DNA of 64,000 nt from Haberlea rhodopensis (lineage: Eukaryota; Streptophyta; Magnoliopsida; Lamiales; Gesneriaceae): the NCBI GenBank assembly GCA_907163345.1, contig CAJQUN010000003.1, positions 7,854,821 to 7,918,820 on the forward strand, given 5' to 3'. The notes under the pieces were generated by a model, which saw only the letters and a list, made by a program, of their open reading frames with translations, searched no databases and was not told the DNA's origin. Position numbers and translations under genes: made by a program. This document shows positions 53,406 through 64,000 of the stretch, one piece after another (position 1 is the first letter of the stretch; the number at the start of each line of letters is the position of its first letter).

Positions 53406-56090
53406 TCAATTGCCAACAAAATCATAAGGGTTGAATCTTTTTCCATGGTGAACCATACTTCTACATATTAAGCCATATGTCATATACATGAGGAAATCTA
53501 GAAAGAGACTCTTCCCTGTTATTTCCGTTCTATGATCATCATCATCATGTAGATCTTGATATGCTTTGTCCAATATCTTACACGTAATTTCATCAAACTC
53601 GAAGGAAATCTCGCTCAACTTTTGCCCCCAAATCACTGTCCTCTGTGGTAGCCCTTTCTTGCATAGATTAGATAATAGCAAGTTAACTGTAACTAAATCT
53701 GGAACAAAGGCCATCTTGAGCAATTTTCCTGTCAGGATCACCGCACGATCCAGTACATCATAACAGATGCCATTCATCAGAGTGTTGTAGGTAAAGGTAT
53801 CTGGAACTATTCCATCAGAAATAAGCTCATCAAACATCAAAACAGCTTGATTCATTCTGCGGCTTCTGCAGAAAGCATGAATCTGTATGTTATAGGTTGT
53901 AATATCTGGGTTCCACCCAGTAGAATACAACCTATGTGCTACATTTTCTGCATTTAACATGTCAAACTCCTTGCAGTATCCGCTGATCAAAGTGTTGTAA
54001 GTCACAATATCTGGTGCTAATCCATGTTTATGCATTTCTGTGTAGGTGTCCATGGCTGACATCATCCTTCTCTGTTTGCAGAACCCATTAATGATAATGT
54101 TGAAGGTGATTATATCAGGTAACAGGCCAGTACGTCTCATCTGCCTTTCCAACTTCAATGCTTCGTTAAGTTTTCCACTGCGGCAAAAGCCATAAATTAA
54201 GGAATTGTACACAAAATTGTTAGGTACAAGTCCTTTTCCCATCATTTTCAAAAATATATCATATGCTTCTTCAACAAAACCAGCCTTAGAAAGTCCATCA
54301 ATAAAGGTAGAAAAAGCAACAGCATCAGGAGCCATTCCCAATATTTCCATTTCTTTCCACAGCCTCCGAGCTTCTACTATGTCCCCATTCTTAAAATATC
54401 CATCTAAAATCACCGTAAAAGCCACTTTATTGACTGGATAACCTTTCTCTATCATCTTATACATAAGAACTTGGGCTTCGTCGAGCATTCTAACTTTTGA
54501 TAAACCTAAGAGCAATGAAGTATATGTGGAAGCTGAAGGAGTTAGACCATATGTCACGATCATCTTATAGACGTCAAAAGCTCTGTCTACTAATCCTATT
54601 TTTCCGTAAGCAACAATGATAGAATTAAATGCCATCACACTAAGAGGAATCCCTTTCTCCAGCGCATTCTCCAATAACTCCAAGGCTTGATCTAGTCTTG
54701 TAGCCCAACATAGTCGTGCAATAGACACATCAATCAATGAACAATCTGGAACCACACCCATAATTGAAAAGTCCTTCAGAAATCTGTCCCCGTCCTCCTC
54801 CTTTCCATACTTGTAATGCCCTGAAATTAAAATGTTAAAAGTGACAATATCAGGGGCCAGTTCCTTGCTCCTCATTTCTTCATAAATCATATTTGCCTGA
54901 CCAATTTCTCTTATCTTAACATAGCCATTCATCAAAGAATTATATAATGCAGTGTTTGGGAGAACACCCATGTGCAGCATCTCATCAAATATTTTTCTTG
55001 CTTCCACAATATTACCCTCCTTGCAAAAGGCATTAACAACTGTCCCACACGTTGCATTACTTGGGTAGCAACCGCTTTCAACCATCAAATGAACCCAATT
55101 TAGTGCATCCAAGCTTTTTCCCCCAACACAGTACGCATTGATCAAAATATTATATGTGTACACATCTGGTTCACACCCAAACTTCCTCATCAAAAGCAGC
55201 AAACTTTCTCCGACCCTAACAAACCCTCTTCTACAAAAGCCAAGAACCATCACATTGTAAACATGAATTGAGGGTCGAGGTCCTCTATATATCATACACC
55301 TGAACAACTTCCACACACTACCATAATCACCAATTCTTAGCAATAACTTTATTAGCACACATATTGCTGATAAACTTGGTCTACAACCAACCTCCCAAAT
55401 TCTATACAAAACCTCCAACGCACAGTATCCCATCCCTACATTAGTAAAGGAGCGCATAAACGAATCAAGAATATAAAAATCCGATTCACTCTCATGGTAC
55501 TGTCTCCACACAACCTCATAACTCCTAACTTCTCCGATTTTCCTAATCACCCATGTCAGCACATCTTGCGCCAGAAGTCTAAGGTCTTCATTCACTAATA
55601 AATGCACAGCAAAACAACATTGTTGAACTATAATTTCCGAAGAGTCTTGGAATACAACTCTGAAAAACGCAATCCCCAACTCCCTATTTACAAGCAATTT
55701 CATTATTTTTACAAGAGTAAAAGGGCAGAAATCGCTAGAAAATTCCTGTAAAAGATACCCTTTCCGCTGCTTGATAATTTTTGAAATTCCAACCGTGAGT
55801 TTACGCCTCTCATTGGAATTGATCAGAGTGTTGAACGAGTTGCAACAACCCTTGAAAGGCGAAAATTGCCGAAGAAAATCGAATTTTGAACCAACATTAG
55901 ATAACATTGAGCTGTTAGAATTATCCATTTGAATGGAATGATAGTGTCTTAGTTTATAGAAACGAAGAGAGAGTAGGTGTGTTCCGGCTTGTGAGCTAAG
56001 GGAGAGAGAAAGCGGCCAAGAGTACCGAACCTTGAGATTTATATGCACACGGCGCACAGTATCAAACATCCAGAAGCTCGCCGAGAACAC
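53406..56090 (-). CDS. P-class pentatricopeptide repeat protein, probably mitochondrial
   Basis: Single-exon gene of 894 aa. From about residue 245 to the C terminus it carries about 17 consecutive 35-residue PPR motifs of the pure P class, for example PDIVTYNTLISGYCKEFDM and PNTALYNSLMNGYVKIREIG. There is no E, E+ or DYW tail, so an editing deaminase is excluded. P-class PPR proteins bind organellar RNA one base per repeat and affect stability, processing or translation. The first about 50 residues are rich in Arg, Ser and Leu with few acids (MFSASFWMFDTVRRVHINLK), fitting a mitochondrial presequence. An internal Met (MDNSNSSMLSN) is an alternative start. No frameshift or stop was seen. The RNA target is unknown. 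Confidence 0.92.
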   Translation of the reverse strand: MFSASFWMFDTVRRVHINLKVRYSWPLSLSLSSQAGTHLLSLRFYKLRHYHSIQMDNSNSSMLSNVGSKFDFLRQFSPFKGCCNSFNTLINSNERRKLTVGISKIIKQRKGYLLQEFSSDFCPFTLVKIMKLLVNRELGIAFFRVVFQDSSEIIVQQCCFAVHLLVNEDLRLLAQDVLTWVIRKIGEVRSYEVVWRQYHESESDFYILDSFMRSFTNVGMGYCALEVLYRIWEVGCRPSLSAICVLIKLLLRIGDYGSVWKLFRCMIYRGPRPSIHVYNVMVLGFCRRGFVRVGESLLLLMRKFGCEPDVYTYNILINAYCVGGKSLDALNWVHLMVESGCYPSNATCGTVVNAFCKEGNIVEARKIFDEMLHMGVLPNTALYNSLMNGYVKIREIGQANMIYEEMRSKELAPDIVTFNILISGHYKYGKEEDGDRFLKDFSIMGVVPDCSLIDVSIARLCWATRLDQALELLENALEKGIPLSVMAFNSIIVAYGKIGLVDRAFDVYKMIVTYGLTPSASTYTSLLLGLSKVRMLDEAQVLMYKMIEKGYPVNKVAFTVILDGYFKNGDIVEARRLWKEMEILGMAPDAVAFSTFIDGLSKAGFVEEAYDIFLKMMGKGLVPNNFVYNSLIYGFCRSGKLNEALKLERQMRRTGLLPDIITFNIIINGFCKQRRMMSAMDTYTEMHKHGLAPDIVTYNTLISGYCKEFDMLNAENVAHRLYSTGWNPDITTYNIQIHAFCRSRRMNQAVLMFDELISDGIVPDTFTYNTLMNGICYDVLDRAVILTGKLLKMAFVPDLVTVNLLLSNLCKKGLPQRTVIWGQKLSEISFEFDEITCKILDKAYQDLHDDDDHRTEITGKSLFLDFLMYMTYGLICRSMVHHGKRFNPYDFVGN

Positions 56091-58139
56091 GCCGGCGATT
56101 GACCTCCAGAGAACGGCGTCGTCTCAGGAGGGGTTTTAGCTTACGGGCTTACAGCTGCAATTGGTCACGTTGACTTGACTGTTAAATAGTCCTCACTTAC
56201 GGTTTTATCAAAGCGGGCCGAATTTCGTTAAGTAAGTCAATGAACTTGGGCTGATTCATTGGGCTTAAATATCGAGCTCGAATAGGTACTTATTGGTATT
56301 GTGGCAAATGATCATACTATTTTTTGCGGCGGGGGTGTAAGGAGAGTGAGATGTCTAGAACTGAGATTTTTCAGTGTTCAAATGAGTGCAGTGTCAGTTG
56401 GGATAAGGTCGTGCTTCATACATCAAATAATTATTTTTGAGTAATGATTTCCTATGTGTTTTTTTAGTCTAATTAAAAATTGAGGAGGTTATTAAATATC
56501 AAACGCATTATCAAATCAAGGTAAAAATTTAAAAATAATATAACATAGATATAGTGCGTAATCATAATCCACGAATTATAACTTTTTATATTTCTTTTCT
56601 TAAATTAAACTTAATAACTTTATAGAAACGCAAAATCAACAAGTGTATCAGATACACTTAAATTTGGAGTCATGGTAACCAATGATAAACAGACTCCGCT
56701 AATGCGTTTACTTTTCACTTAATTCTTCTTACACACATAAAATACGAAACAACAAATCTTTATTAACATAAAGTACTCTGATTATCCTCTCTTTATAGTG
56801 AATGGATTTTCAATAATTAACTATGTTTTAACTATTACAAGTTAAATCATTAGGACTTTCAAAAATGGAGACAAACAATGCCTATTGGATTTCAATTAAC
56901 TATTTGAGTATTTTCGAGCTTTATATTTTGCCATACAATTAGGATTAATAGTTAATAATTAATTCAAAATGAAGCCAAAATAGATTAATTGTGGATTGTA
57001 TAAAACCTATATAAATTAATAATCTATCTAAAATAATATCTTTTGTCGGTCCCAACTTGGGTCAGTTTAAAAAATTATTATTTTTGATAAATTAATAAGA
57101 TAATAATTTTTAGAAATATCCTTATATAAATATTAGTCCTGTTAGTATCATAAATTAATAATTATTTAAAATTACTAACATAACATAATTTAGTAACATA
57201 AAAATATATTGTTGTTTGTTTTTTTCTCAAAATTTAAATATAGTTGGATTCAATCTCTAACTTTTTATTGTATTCAAAAGCTCTGGTATAGTAAACTCGA
57301 ACTGTACCAAAAAAACGTGAAGAGTTCTTGTCGCTATGAGTGCTTCTTTTCACATGATTAGTAGTGGTACCAAAAATAGTAATATATTTTCTTTTACTCA
57401 GACAATTAATAATTTTATTCAACGAGTACAATTAGTACTCCAAAATAGAGGATAATCTGCAATAGGATTTTCAATGATACTAACCACAAATTTCTCCTAA
57501 GTTTTGGATCTCTTAACATTAATCATTTTCAATCGGATAATCCAATAGGTAATTGACATCTATTTTATTGCGGTAACCGAGATCATTAATCATATTCTCA
57601 AGATCACATATACTTTCTTTAGAAGTTGGTTAATTTAAGTTCATTGCAATTGATTCACTCTTTAAAATGATAAATTATTAATTTATCGATTAATTAATAT
57701 CTCCCTAAATTATATAAAATTCAACGATCCCAATTTTATTAATTTATGAAGATTTTATTGTATTTAGGAGGACCAAAATTAATGTAATTATCGGTTGACA
57801 TAGATAAAGTGTGTATTATATATTATTATATATATAATTCATTGGTTACGTGAATTTCACCTTATTTTTAAACATGTTTATTCTGAAAAATTGTGCATTA
57901 ATCATATAATGTCTCATCCACAAAATATTTTTATCCAATAATATTATATGCTTTTAAGACACAATCGTTAAGGACATCAACAAATTATTGGCATTCTCGC
58001 CTAAAAAAACCTCGTGAAATGTAGCAGTAAAACATCCTCAAAATCAGTGAAACAAACTCCTCCACCTACATTTTCTCTCTACCACCTGTCTTCTTTTTCC
58101 CTGTTTCTGGAATTGAGGATTAAGCCCAGAACAAAATTC
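56091..58139. other. intergenic, no gene seen
   Basis: The PPR promoter side followed by strongly AT-rich DNA. The last 130 bp are the probable CT-rich leader of the next gene. No exon was recognised. Confidence 0.55.
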
Positions 58140-60757
58140 ATGGCTACTAATACAAAATCAAGCAATTTTGTCAAATTGAAGTCCGGAATAGGAGATGGGA
58201 CATCATCAAATTCATCAAAACCCAAGATTATAGAATCAAAGAAGAAGGTCTCTGAGAGCTCAATCAAGCAATCTGCTGATGCCAAGCACAGACTCATTAC
58301 TAATGTATCCAGAGTTGTATGCATCCATCTCCAAACATCATTCTTTTTCTTATTAAAGTTAAATCTTATGATTTATAGATTTTGTTGCTTTCTTTGCTAT
58401 CCTTTTGTCAAGCGAAGCCAAAATGAGGTGCTGGATTAATTTTTATTTGGATTTATTATCATTTGTACCGTTTTTCACTGAAATCTTGAAAGATTGGTGC
58501 TTTTCCTGTTCAATTATAATTTTGTCCCTCCTTTTTTTCTACGAGGTACCCATTTCAGTAATTGATGCCTTTTACCGTTAAATTTGGAATCTTTGTTCTT
58601 TGTATCATTTTTGTTGCTATGGATGTATTTTGATTAGATGAAGCTTATGTCTTTAAATAGTTAAGATTTTTTTTTATTTGTGATTGTAAATAATGAGCAC
58701 ATCTTTACTGAACTTTGATTGGCTTTAAAACCTCCAAGATTTTTAATCTTTTAGATTTTTATCATCGTCAGCGATGATATTATTTTCCAAATTAGTGGAC
58801 ATGGGTTCTAGTTTTTGTTAAGTTTTGATTAATTAAATTTTGTAGAAATGAACTGTTTAATATTGGAATTGGTTCTTAGGATTTTAAGTATTTTTAGCCA
58901 CTGTCTGCTGATATTCCCCCGGAGGATGCATCAAGTGTTGATATTGCCAAGTGTTTATTTCACAAACTCTTATTTTTTTTCTCTTATTAAATTTCAATGT
59001 GGCTCGATCAAGTGAAGATAAACAAAACATCGAGTCAATCAAAAACTGTTACGACTACAGTGATCAAAAATAGAGTGAAGAAAGTTTATTCCTTGCCAGG
59101 GCAGAAATTTGATGTTCCTGAAGAGGTTCTGTATCAGCTACATTTAATTTTGTGTTGTATAATTCATTTGTTACACGAATTATGCCACAGTTAGTACTTA
59201 ATTTTATTGATTTTACTGCTTTCTGTTGACAGAGAGAACCGTTGAGGATGTTCTATGAATCCTTATCGAAGCAAATACCTTCCAGTGAAATGGCCGAATT
59301 TTGGTTAGTTTCTATTTACGCACTGTGCTCTTCTGTTGAGAAAATTTTGGAGTAGAAATATCAAATGTATATGTAGTTATGCAGTGATAGTAGAGATTGC
59401 TATCTTCTTGAAGTTAGGTCTCGGTGCCAATTCTCAAGTAGTTTTTTCAAATTATTGAGTGAATTGTTTGGAGTAACCGTGTAATACTCTGTCCTATATG
59501 GACTCAGCGAGAGGTGTGGATAACCTTATAAGACTAGACACAGAACTCTATCAACGATTTAAACTATTTCTGCAAATACAATATAATTGCTATTGGAGCT
59601 CATCATACAGAGTTACGCTCACTTGTTCTCATACACGTTAAAATTTATGCATGTGGTATTGTACAAGTTAGTTCGGTCATGCTTCTTTTTTGAATATATG
59701 TATTTTATATGTCTATGAGAGGCAGAGATGTGGCTTTTCTATCGAGAAGGAGATCGTTTCTCTCGTATATAAGGCTGAAAAAGCATTGTTTGGGTAAAAA
59801 CCTGTTTGTTCGCTCAATGGGGATGGAGGACCTAACATCGGCGTTAAAATGAAAACAACACATGTAACAAATCTCATTCTTGACATGCATATTCCCAGTT
59901 ACAATAGGTAATTAGTCAATGTTTACTACCTTGATTCATAGGGTTGAGGCTTGCGATATTTCAGCCGAATGACATGAACAAGAACAAGAACAATGCACGG
60001 CAGTTTTTGGAATTGTCATGGACATTTTCATGGAAACGCATCATATACTCGAGTAATATTGTCAATCTAAGTGTAGGGATATGATAAATTAATACATGTA
60101 CTAAAATTTCTGTAAGAAACGTTTTTGATGCTAGATTTTGACGGTATAAAGGAACTGATTTCCAGTTCGCTGGAACCTTTAGCTCCAGAAATTGGTGATT
60201 TCTGATGACACGACGTGCAATATCCATCCGTTTATGTGATCTGTCGGTGATTGTTTGAAAATGAACTTTATTACTGGTGCACTGTTGTGTTTCATGGCTT
60301 GTATCTTCCTGGGATTCATTCTTTGTGGTTTTCGAGTTGCTTATCCTTATGCGTAAAACTACGCTACATTTCTTCCACGTCCTTTCTCATTTTCCTCGGC
60401 CTTTTTAATTCCTATTCACCTTCTTCTGGAGAACATAATAAACAAGTTAGCCAAAGAATAGATGGATAAGTTTCTCGTATGTACAGGATGATGGAGCATG
60501 GTTTGCTGTCACCCGAACGAGCAAAGAAGGCCCTTGAGAAAAAGCAAAGGAAGCAAAAGCAACTTCGAACAGGTACTCCAATAAAATCTGCTATAAAATC
60601 TCTGCCGCCACCATCCGCATCAAGTAAACCAGAGACTTCCAAAAAGCCACAACAGGTCCCCAAGTCCGGTGAAGCAAAACCAAAAAAACGGTTGATTAAC
60701 GAAAGTGATGATGAGGATGATGACTTTGTGCTGAGCCACAAGAGGAGGAAAGGTTAA
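58140..60757 (+). CDS. conserved plant protein of unknown function, small and basic/acidic
   Basis: Not recognised by name. Proposed exons 58140-58316, 58898-58950, 59035-59125, 59233-59303 and 60487-60757 sum to 663 nt, that is 220 aa and a stop. The conserved core is RVKKVYSLPGQKFDVPEE, then EPLRMFYESLSKQIPSSEMA and WMMEHGLLSPERAKKALE, followed by a Lys-rich helix (KKQRKQKQLRTGTPIK) and an acidic-basic end NESDDEDDDFVLSHKRRKG. Similar proteins occur across plants as far as I recall. The Lys-rich and KRRKG segments suggest a nuclear protein. The last three junctions are firm. The second exon and the acceptor before 59035 are tentative because that acceptor lacks a good pyrimidine tract. The start is MATNTKSSNF. 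Confidence 0.7.
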
Positions 60758-61727
60758 TAAGTATTACTGTATCTTCTAAATAAATTCAATTTACAGTTGA
60801 AAAGCAAGTACCTCAAAATCATCTATTATATATTTACTACAAACATTCATAAATTCCGAAATCTTGACCATCCATATTCTGGCTGATAGCAAGTGGGATA
60901 ACGCCATCTCTGTAAATTCATGTACCATCTCTGTTATGTTCTCTACATATTCTCGATGATTCATGTATCTTAAAATCTTGAAAATCCTCCAAAATCTGTT
61001 GTGTTACACTGAGTGAAAATTCCAACTTTGGAAGATAAATTAAAATTATAGCCTAAGATTATGCCCGAGACTTGGTTACACAGGTCTTATGCGCATGGAT
61101 AAAATGTTCAGTAATTGGACCGTAACATGACTCTCTGTATGAAAAGATGGAGAGTGAGTGATGTTCATGTTTCATATTGATTACTGATATCATGTGAATT
61201 GCACAGAAATATATATGTGGGTTTCATTTAACTGTAGAGAATGATAGTTATATATATATATACTAGTTCTTCTTGGCACCGTGTAAGACACGGTGCCAGT
61301 AATCAGAATATCGATAAGCTATTTTAGAGTTTCTTTTTTCTTGAAATCTAACATCCATAAGCTCGAGGCTGTCAGTAGCATCAAGCACAAAAGAAACAAT
61401 CATAAAGGAGCTTGCACCAAAAAGTCAAATAGTACAAGAAGCAAGGGCGAAAAAGGAAACATAGTGTACAACATGACAACATTGCAAATTTCGAAATACG
61501 CCTGATGAAATCAGAAACAGGAAAGAACTCAAAGCTAGCTTGGGCAAAACGTGACCAACCCGTTAAAAGTAGGGAACAACCACAAATCCTCCAAACCCCT
61601 AGATAGATAAGTGAGAATAAAGAAAAGAACAAGAAATTTCAAGACAAAACTTGAGAAGATAAGACAACTTCAAAACTAACCAAGTTTGAGTCATACATGG
61701 AGGCATAGATCCACAAAGCTTACCTAT
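60758..61727. other. intergenic, no gene seen
   Basis: Contains a TA run near 61250 and the hairpin at 61275-61297. No exon was recognised. Confidence 0.5.
61275..61297. repeat. perfect 10-bp hairpin
   Basis: GGCACCGTGT and ACACGGTGCC around a 3-base loop. It is a strong inverted repeat in AT-rich DNA, with no linked gene or T run that would define a function. Confidence 0.9.
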
Positions 61728-62060
61728 ACCATAGTGTAATGACACGATTCGTAAGATTTGCATTTTGATCACTTTAAAATGACCGAGCTAGACCAAAATC
61801 TGCAAGCTTTAAGTTTCCTTCATTGTCTACCAAGAGACACCTAATTTTAGCACCGTATATGGGGAATGGAATTTAATCTAAATACTTATTTTGCATAGAA
61901 CCTTTGATATCACGGTGAAACACTTGATTTACATGATAGTATTGAAGCCCGATCAAAAGCTATCTCATGCAGCACTAAGAGGAGAGCAAAATGAAAATCA
62001 TTATTTTGATTGTCACTCTTCTTTTCCAAATTCCATCAGAAGCACCTGATTTGAGACTAA
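61728..62060 (-). pseudogene. cyclin-dependent kinase C (CDKC) pseudogene fragment
   Basis: Minus-strand kinase catalytic-loop region: LLIGLQYYHVNQVFHRDIKG (HRD motif), then VDNEGNLKLADFGLARSF (DFG-type motif) and NLTNRVITLWYR. It matches plant CDKC (P-TEFb-like RNA polymerase II CTD kinase) closely. A TAG inside CM-R, a stop after KYLD, another after ARSF and extra sequence between the blocks destroy it. WYR is followed by GTAAGC, a kept donor, so it is a non-processed fragment. A short further exon-like piece (GPGRNEQGASG, bounded by AG and GT) lies at about 62459-62493. Confidence 0.82.
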
Positions 62061-62937
62061 ATTAAATAGACTTGCATATTAGACGCTCTATGTTATCTTA
62101 AAGACCATGTAAATTCACACCTAATTTGTGGCACTTAAAAAACTCATTCCAGGATGATCAACAAGACTAATCAATCATGGTCCATGTACTCAAAGACCAT
62201 GTAAATTCCCCATTTGTACTTGTTTTTTTTTTTTTTGGAATAATTTCATTCAGATAAAAAATATCCAACCAAGAACAGAGAACATATCACATTTGATTCA
62301 CTTTCTGGATTCAAATAGTAAAAACAAAATGTTGTCGTAGCCTTTACAAAGTCTTCAAATATCATATTATTCGTGATTCTTTGTTAATTTGATGCTGTGC
62401 GCATGCGTATTAACAGAAGGGATACACTTCAAGCACAAAGAAATAAAAAATTTACCTGATGCCCCTTGTTCATTCCTCCCAGGACCTGAAAAACAATTAC
62501 AAACTTCAGATGCAATAATCTAAACATGATGGGTAAAGAATTTAAATTAAATAAGAAGACCAAACTTCGCTCGTAATGAGGCACAAGAGCTGCAACTCGC
62601 CAAAACTTGAACCAAGTCGCAATCATTATGGGATTTTAATAACTATTTTCTTAACACAGAACAACTCAAACATTACAATGAAACAAAGATGAAAACATTC
62701 AAAACAATAATGGAAAGATAATTTAAATTATCACGAGAGCAATCATTTCATGCATAGAAACCCACGACATCTTTCATCAAACAATTCTCAAGTATGAACA
62801 CTAACATAACTAAAACCATAAAATAAAAATGCCATCTAATCATAATATCATCATCCTAATGAAGCAGCAAAGATATACAGATTAACCAACAACTAACATT
62901 TTACAGATATCTCCTATTTTATTTAATCTAAACCAAG
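62061..62937. other. intergenic, no intact gene
   Basis: Upstream remains of the CDKC fragment and AT-rich DNA with a T run at 62222-62237. Nothing else was recognised. Confidence 0.5.
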
Positions 62938-63150
62938 TAGGGTGTGCTTATCGGACCGGGTCGATTCGGACCCGATCCGAAACCGGACCGGTTAGCCCGG
63001 TCCGGAACCGGAACCGGACTAACCGATTCCGGTGCGCCCCGGAACCGGTATCGAACCGGTCCGGGGTGGTTTTTTTAAATCCAAACCGGTAGTACCACCG
63101 GTTCCGGTGCTACCGTTTGGAACCGGTTCCGGAACCGGAACCGGTTACAT
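62938..63150 (+). repeat. CCGG-rich block, possible hAT subterminal region
   Basis: Begins TAGGGTGTGC, similar to hAT terminal repeats. It then carries about 19 CCGG sites in some 190 bp as overlapping AACCGG, GGACCGG and GGTTCCGG words in both orientations. Arrays of short motifs just inside the end bind hAT transposases. No matching right end or transposase is in the window. Confidence 0.45.
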
Positions 63151-63356
63151 TTGAAAAAAAATTTCAATCTCTTACTTTCAGCATTTAATTCGATCTTTCA
63201 CCACTGCGATTAAAATCTCCTCGTAAATCTCTCTCGTCAATTACGGTTTCTTACAGCTTTTTCTCTTCATCTCTTCGATTTTTCGTTTCATCATTATGTT
63301 CCAGTTTTTTTTTTCAATTCCAGTATGTGTGTGTGTTTGTGTGTATGTGTGTAAGA

Positions 63357-63360
<4 letters not shown>

Positions 63361-63426
<66 letters not shown>

Positions 63427-63427
63427 G
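63361..63427. repeat. TA dinucleotide microsatellite
   Basis: About 27 perfect AT units followed by an interrupted GTATATATATAT stretch. It is preceded by a GTGTGT run at 63327-63352. Confidence 0.95.
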
Positions 63428-64000
63428 GTTTTTTAGTTATTATGCATTGATGTCTATGCTTCTTTGCACATTTTCAGAATTTACAGTCTGAAACTTGCAA
63501 CGAAGAAGATGACCCTGCGAAAAATTAATTGGGCCTCAAGACTTCCGTTACAGAGACATTTCATGGCCAAGAGAAGCTCCGGTTTGGAACCAGCTTCAAG
63601 CCCGAAGGACACTTGAGGCGATTTTTGAAAGAAGCCTACAGGAAATTGCGGCGATTTTTCACCACATCGGGGAAAAGCAAGATGAAAAGACAAAGACAAT
63701 GGCTCCCCTCGTTAAACGAGAAAGCAAGACGAAGAGACGTTTGAGGACGGTGTTGATTGGACAAATGAGATATATCGTATAAAAAAACAAAAAGAAATGT
63801 CAACCAAAAATCACTATTCATTACTTTATGAAAACATGACTCAAAACACTATTCATAGTGTTTGCCTCTTATTATATTGGTTAATTAATAAAGAATATGC
63901 AGAAAGCAAAGTAGTCCTACATTTTTCTGTATGAACCTGAAATTAATTTTAGCTGTCTGTGAACCAATAAGATTTTATTTATTTTTTTATTAAAAAAAAA
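63428..64000. other. no gene seen to the window end
   Basis: Short frames on both strands between 63480 and 63820 overlap each other. None resembles a known family. Confidence 0.45.

Noticed and set aside
1..64000. tRNA, rRNA or snRNA genes
   Set aside because: Only tRNA-like SINE heads and retroelement primer sites were seen; none forms a complete gene.

Overview
The window is plant nuclear DNA. Coding regions are split by GT-AG introns, intergenic DNA is AT-rich, and the genes are plant families: a TOM1-like VHS/GAT protein, EMF1, a P-class PPR protein and exosome subunit RRP46. Most of the rest is transposons. A eudicot is likely, an asterid plausible; the species cannot be named from sequence alone.

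Layout. 0.6-3.1 kb holds the 3' part of a TOM1-like (TOL) gene (+). 3.1-6.8 kb is intergenic with old repeats and a Copia remnant. 6847-13042 is a complete but broken Copia retrotransposon (-) with 5-bp target duplications, sitting inside an older LTR. 13-21.8 kb is gene-free with a LINE remnant and a solo LTR. 21.8-27.9 kb is an intact seven-exon EMF1-like gene (+), with a SINE in its first coding intron. 29.6-30.7 kb is a small TRIM-like LTR element. 31457-38012 is a complete Mutator-like element (MULE) with a perfect 9-bp target duplication. It carries an uninterrupted transposase (-) and, convergent with it, a plant-mobile-domain (PMD) gene (+). Its ends contain 17 copies of a 21-bp palindrome, many paired into larger perfect dyads. 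38.9-39.9 kb is an intronless ARM-repeat gene (-). 40.5-48.2 kb is a decayed endogenous pararetrovirus (Caulimoviridae), split by a 2.26-kb solo LTR. 48.2-51.3 kb holds Gypsy fragments. 51.3-52.0 kb is the 5' end of an RRP46 gene whose later exons are missing. 53.4-56.1 kb is an intronless PPR gene (-). 58.1-60.8 kb is a small gene of unknown function (+). 61.7-62.1 kb is a CDKC kinase pseudogene. The window ends in a CCGG-rich stretch resembling a hAT end and a long TA microsatellite.

The host genes are unrelated housekeeping or developmental loci with no shared pathway. The most interesting system is the MULE. Its convergent two-gene layout resembles maize MuDR, but a PMD gene occupies the second-gene position and the ends are arrays of nested palindromes. 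Exon boundaries given here were read by eye from splice motifs, reading frame and family similarity, and are not confirmed by transcripts.
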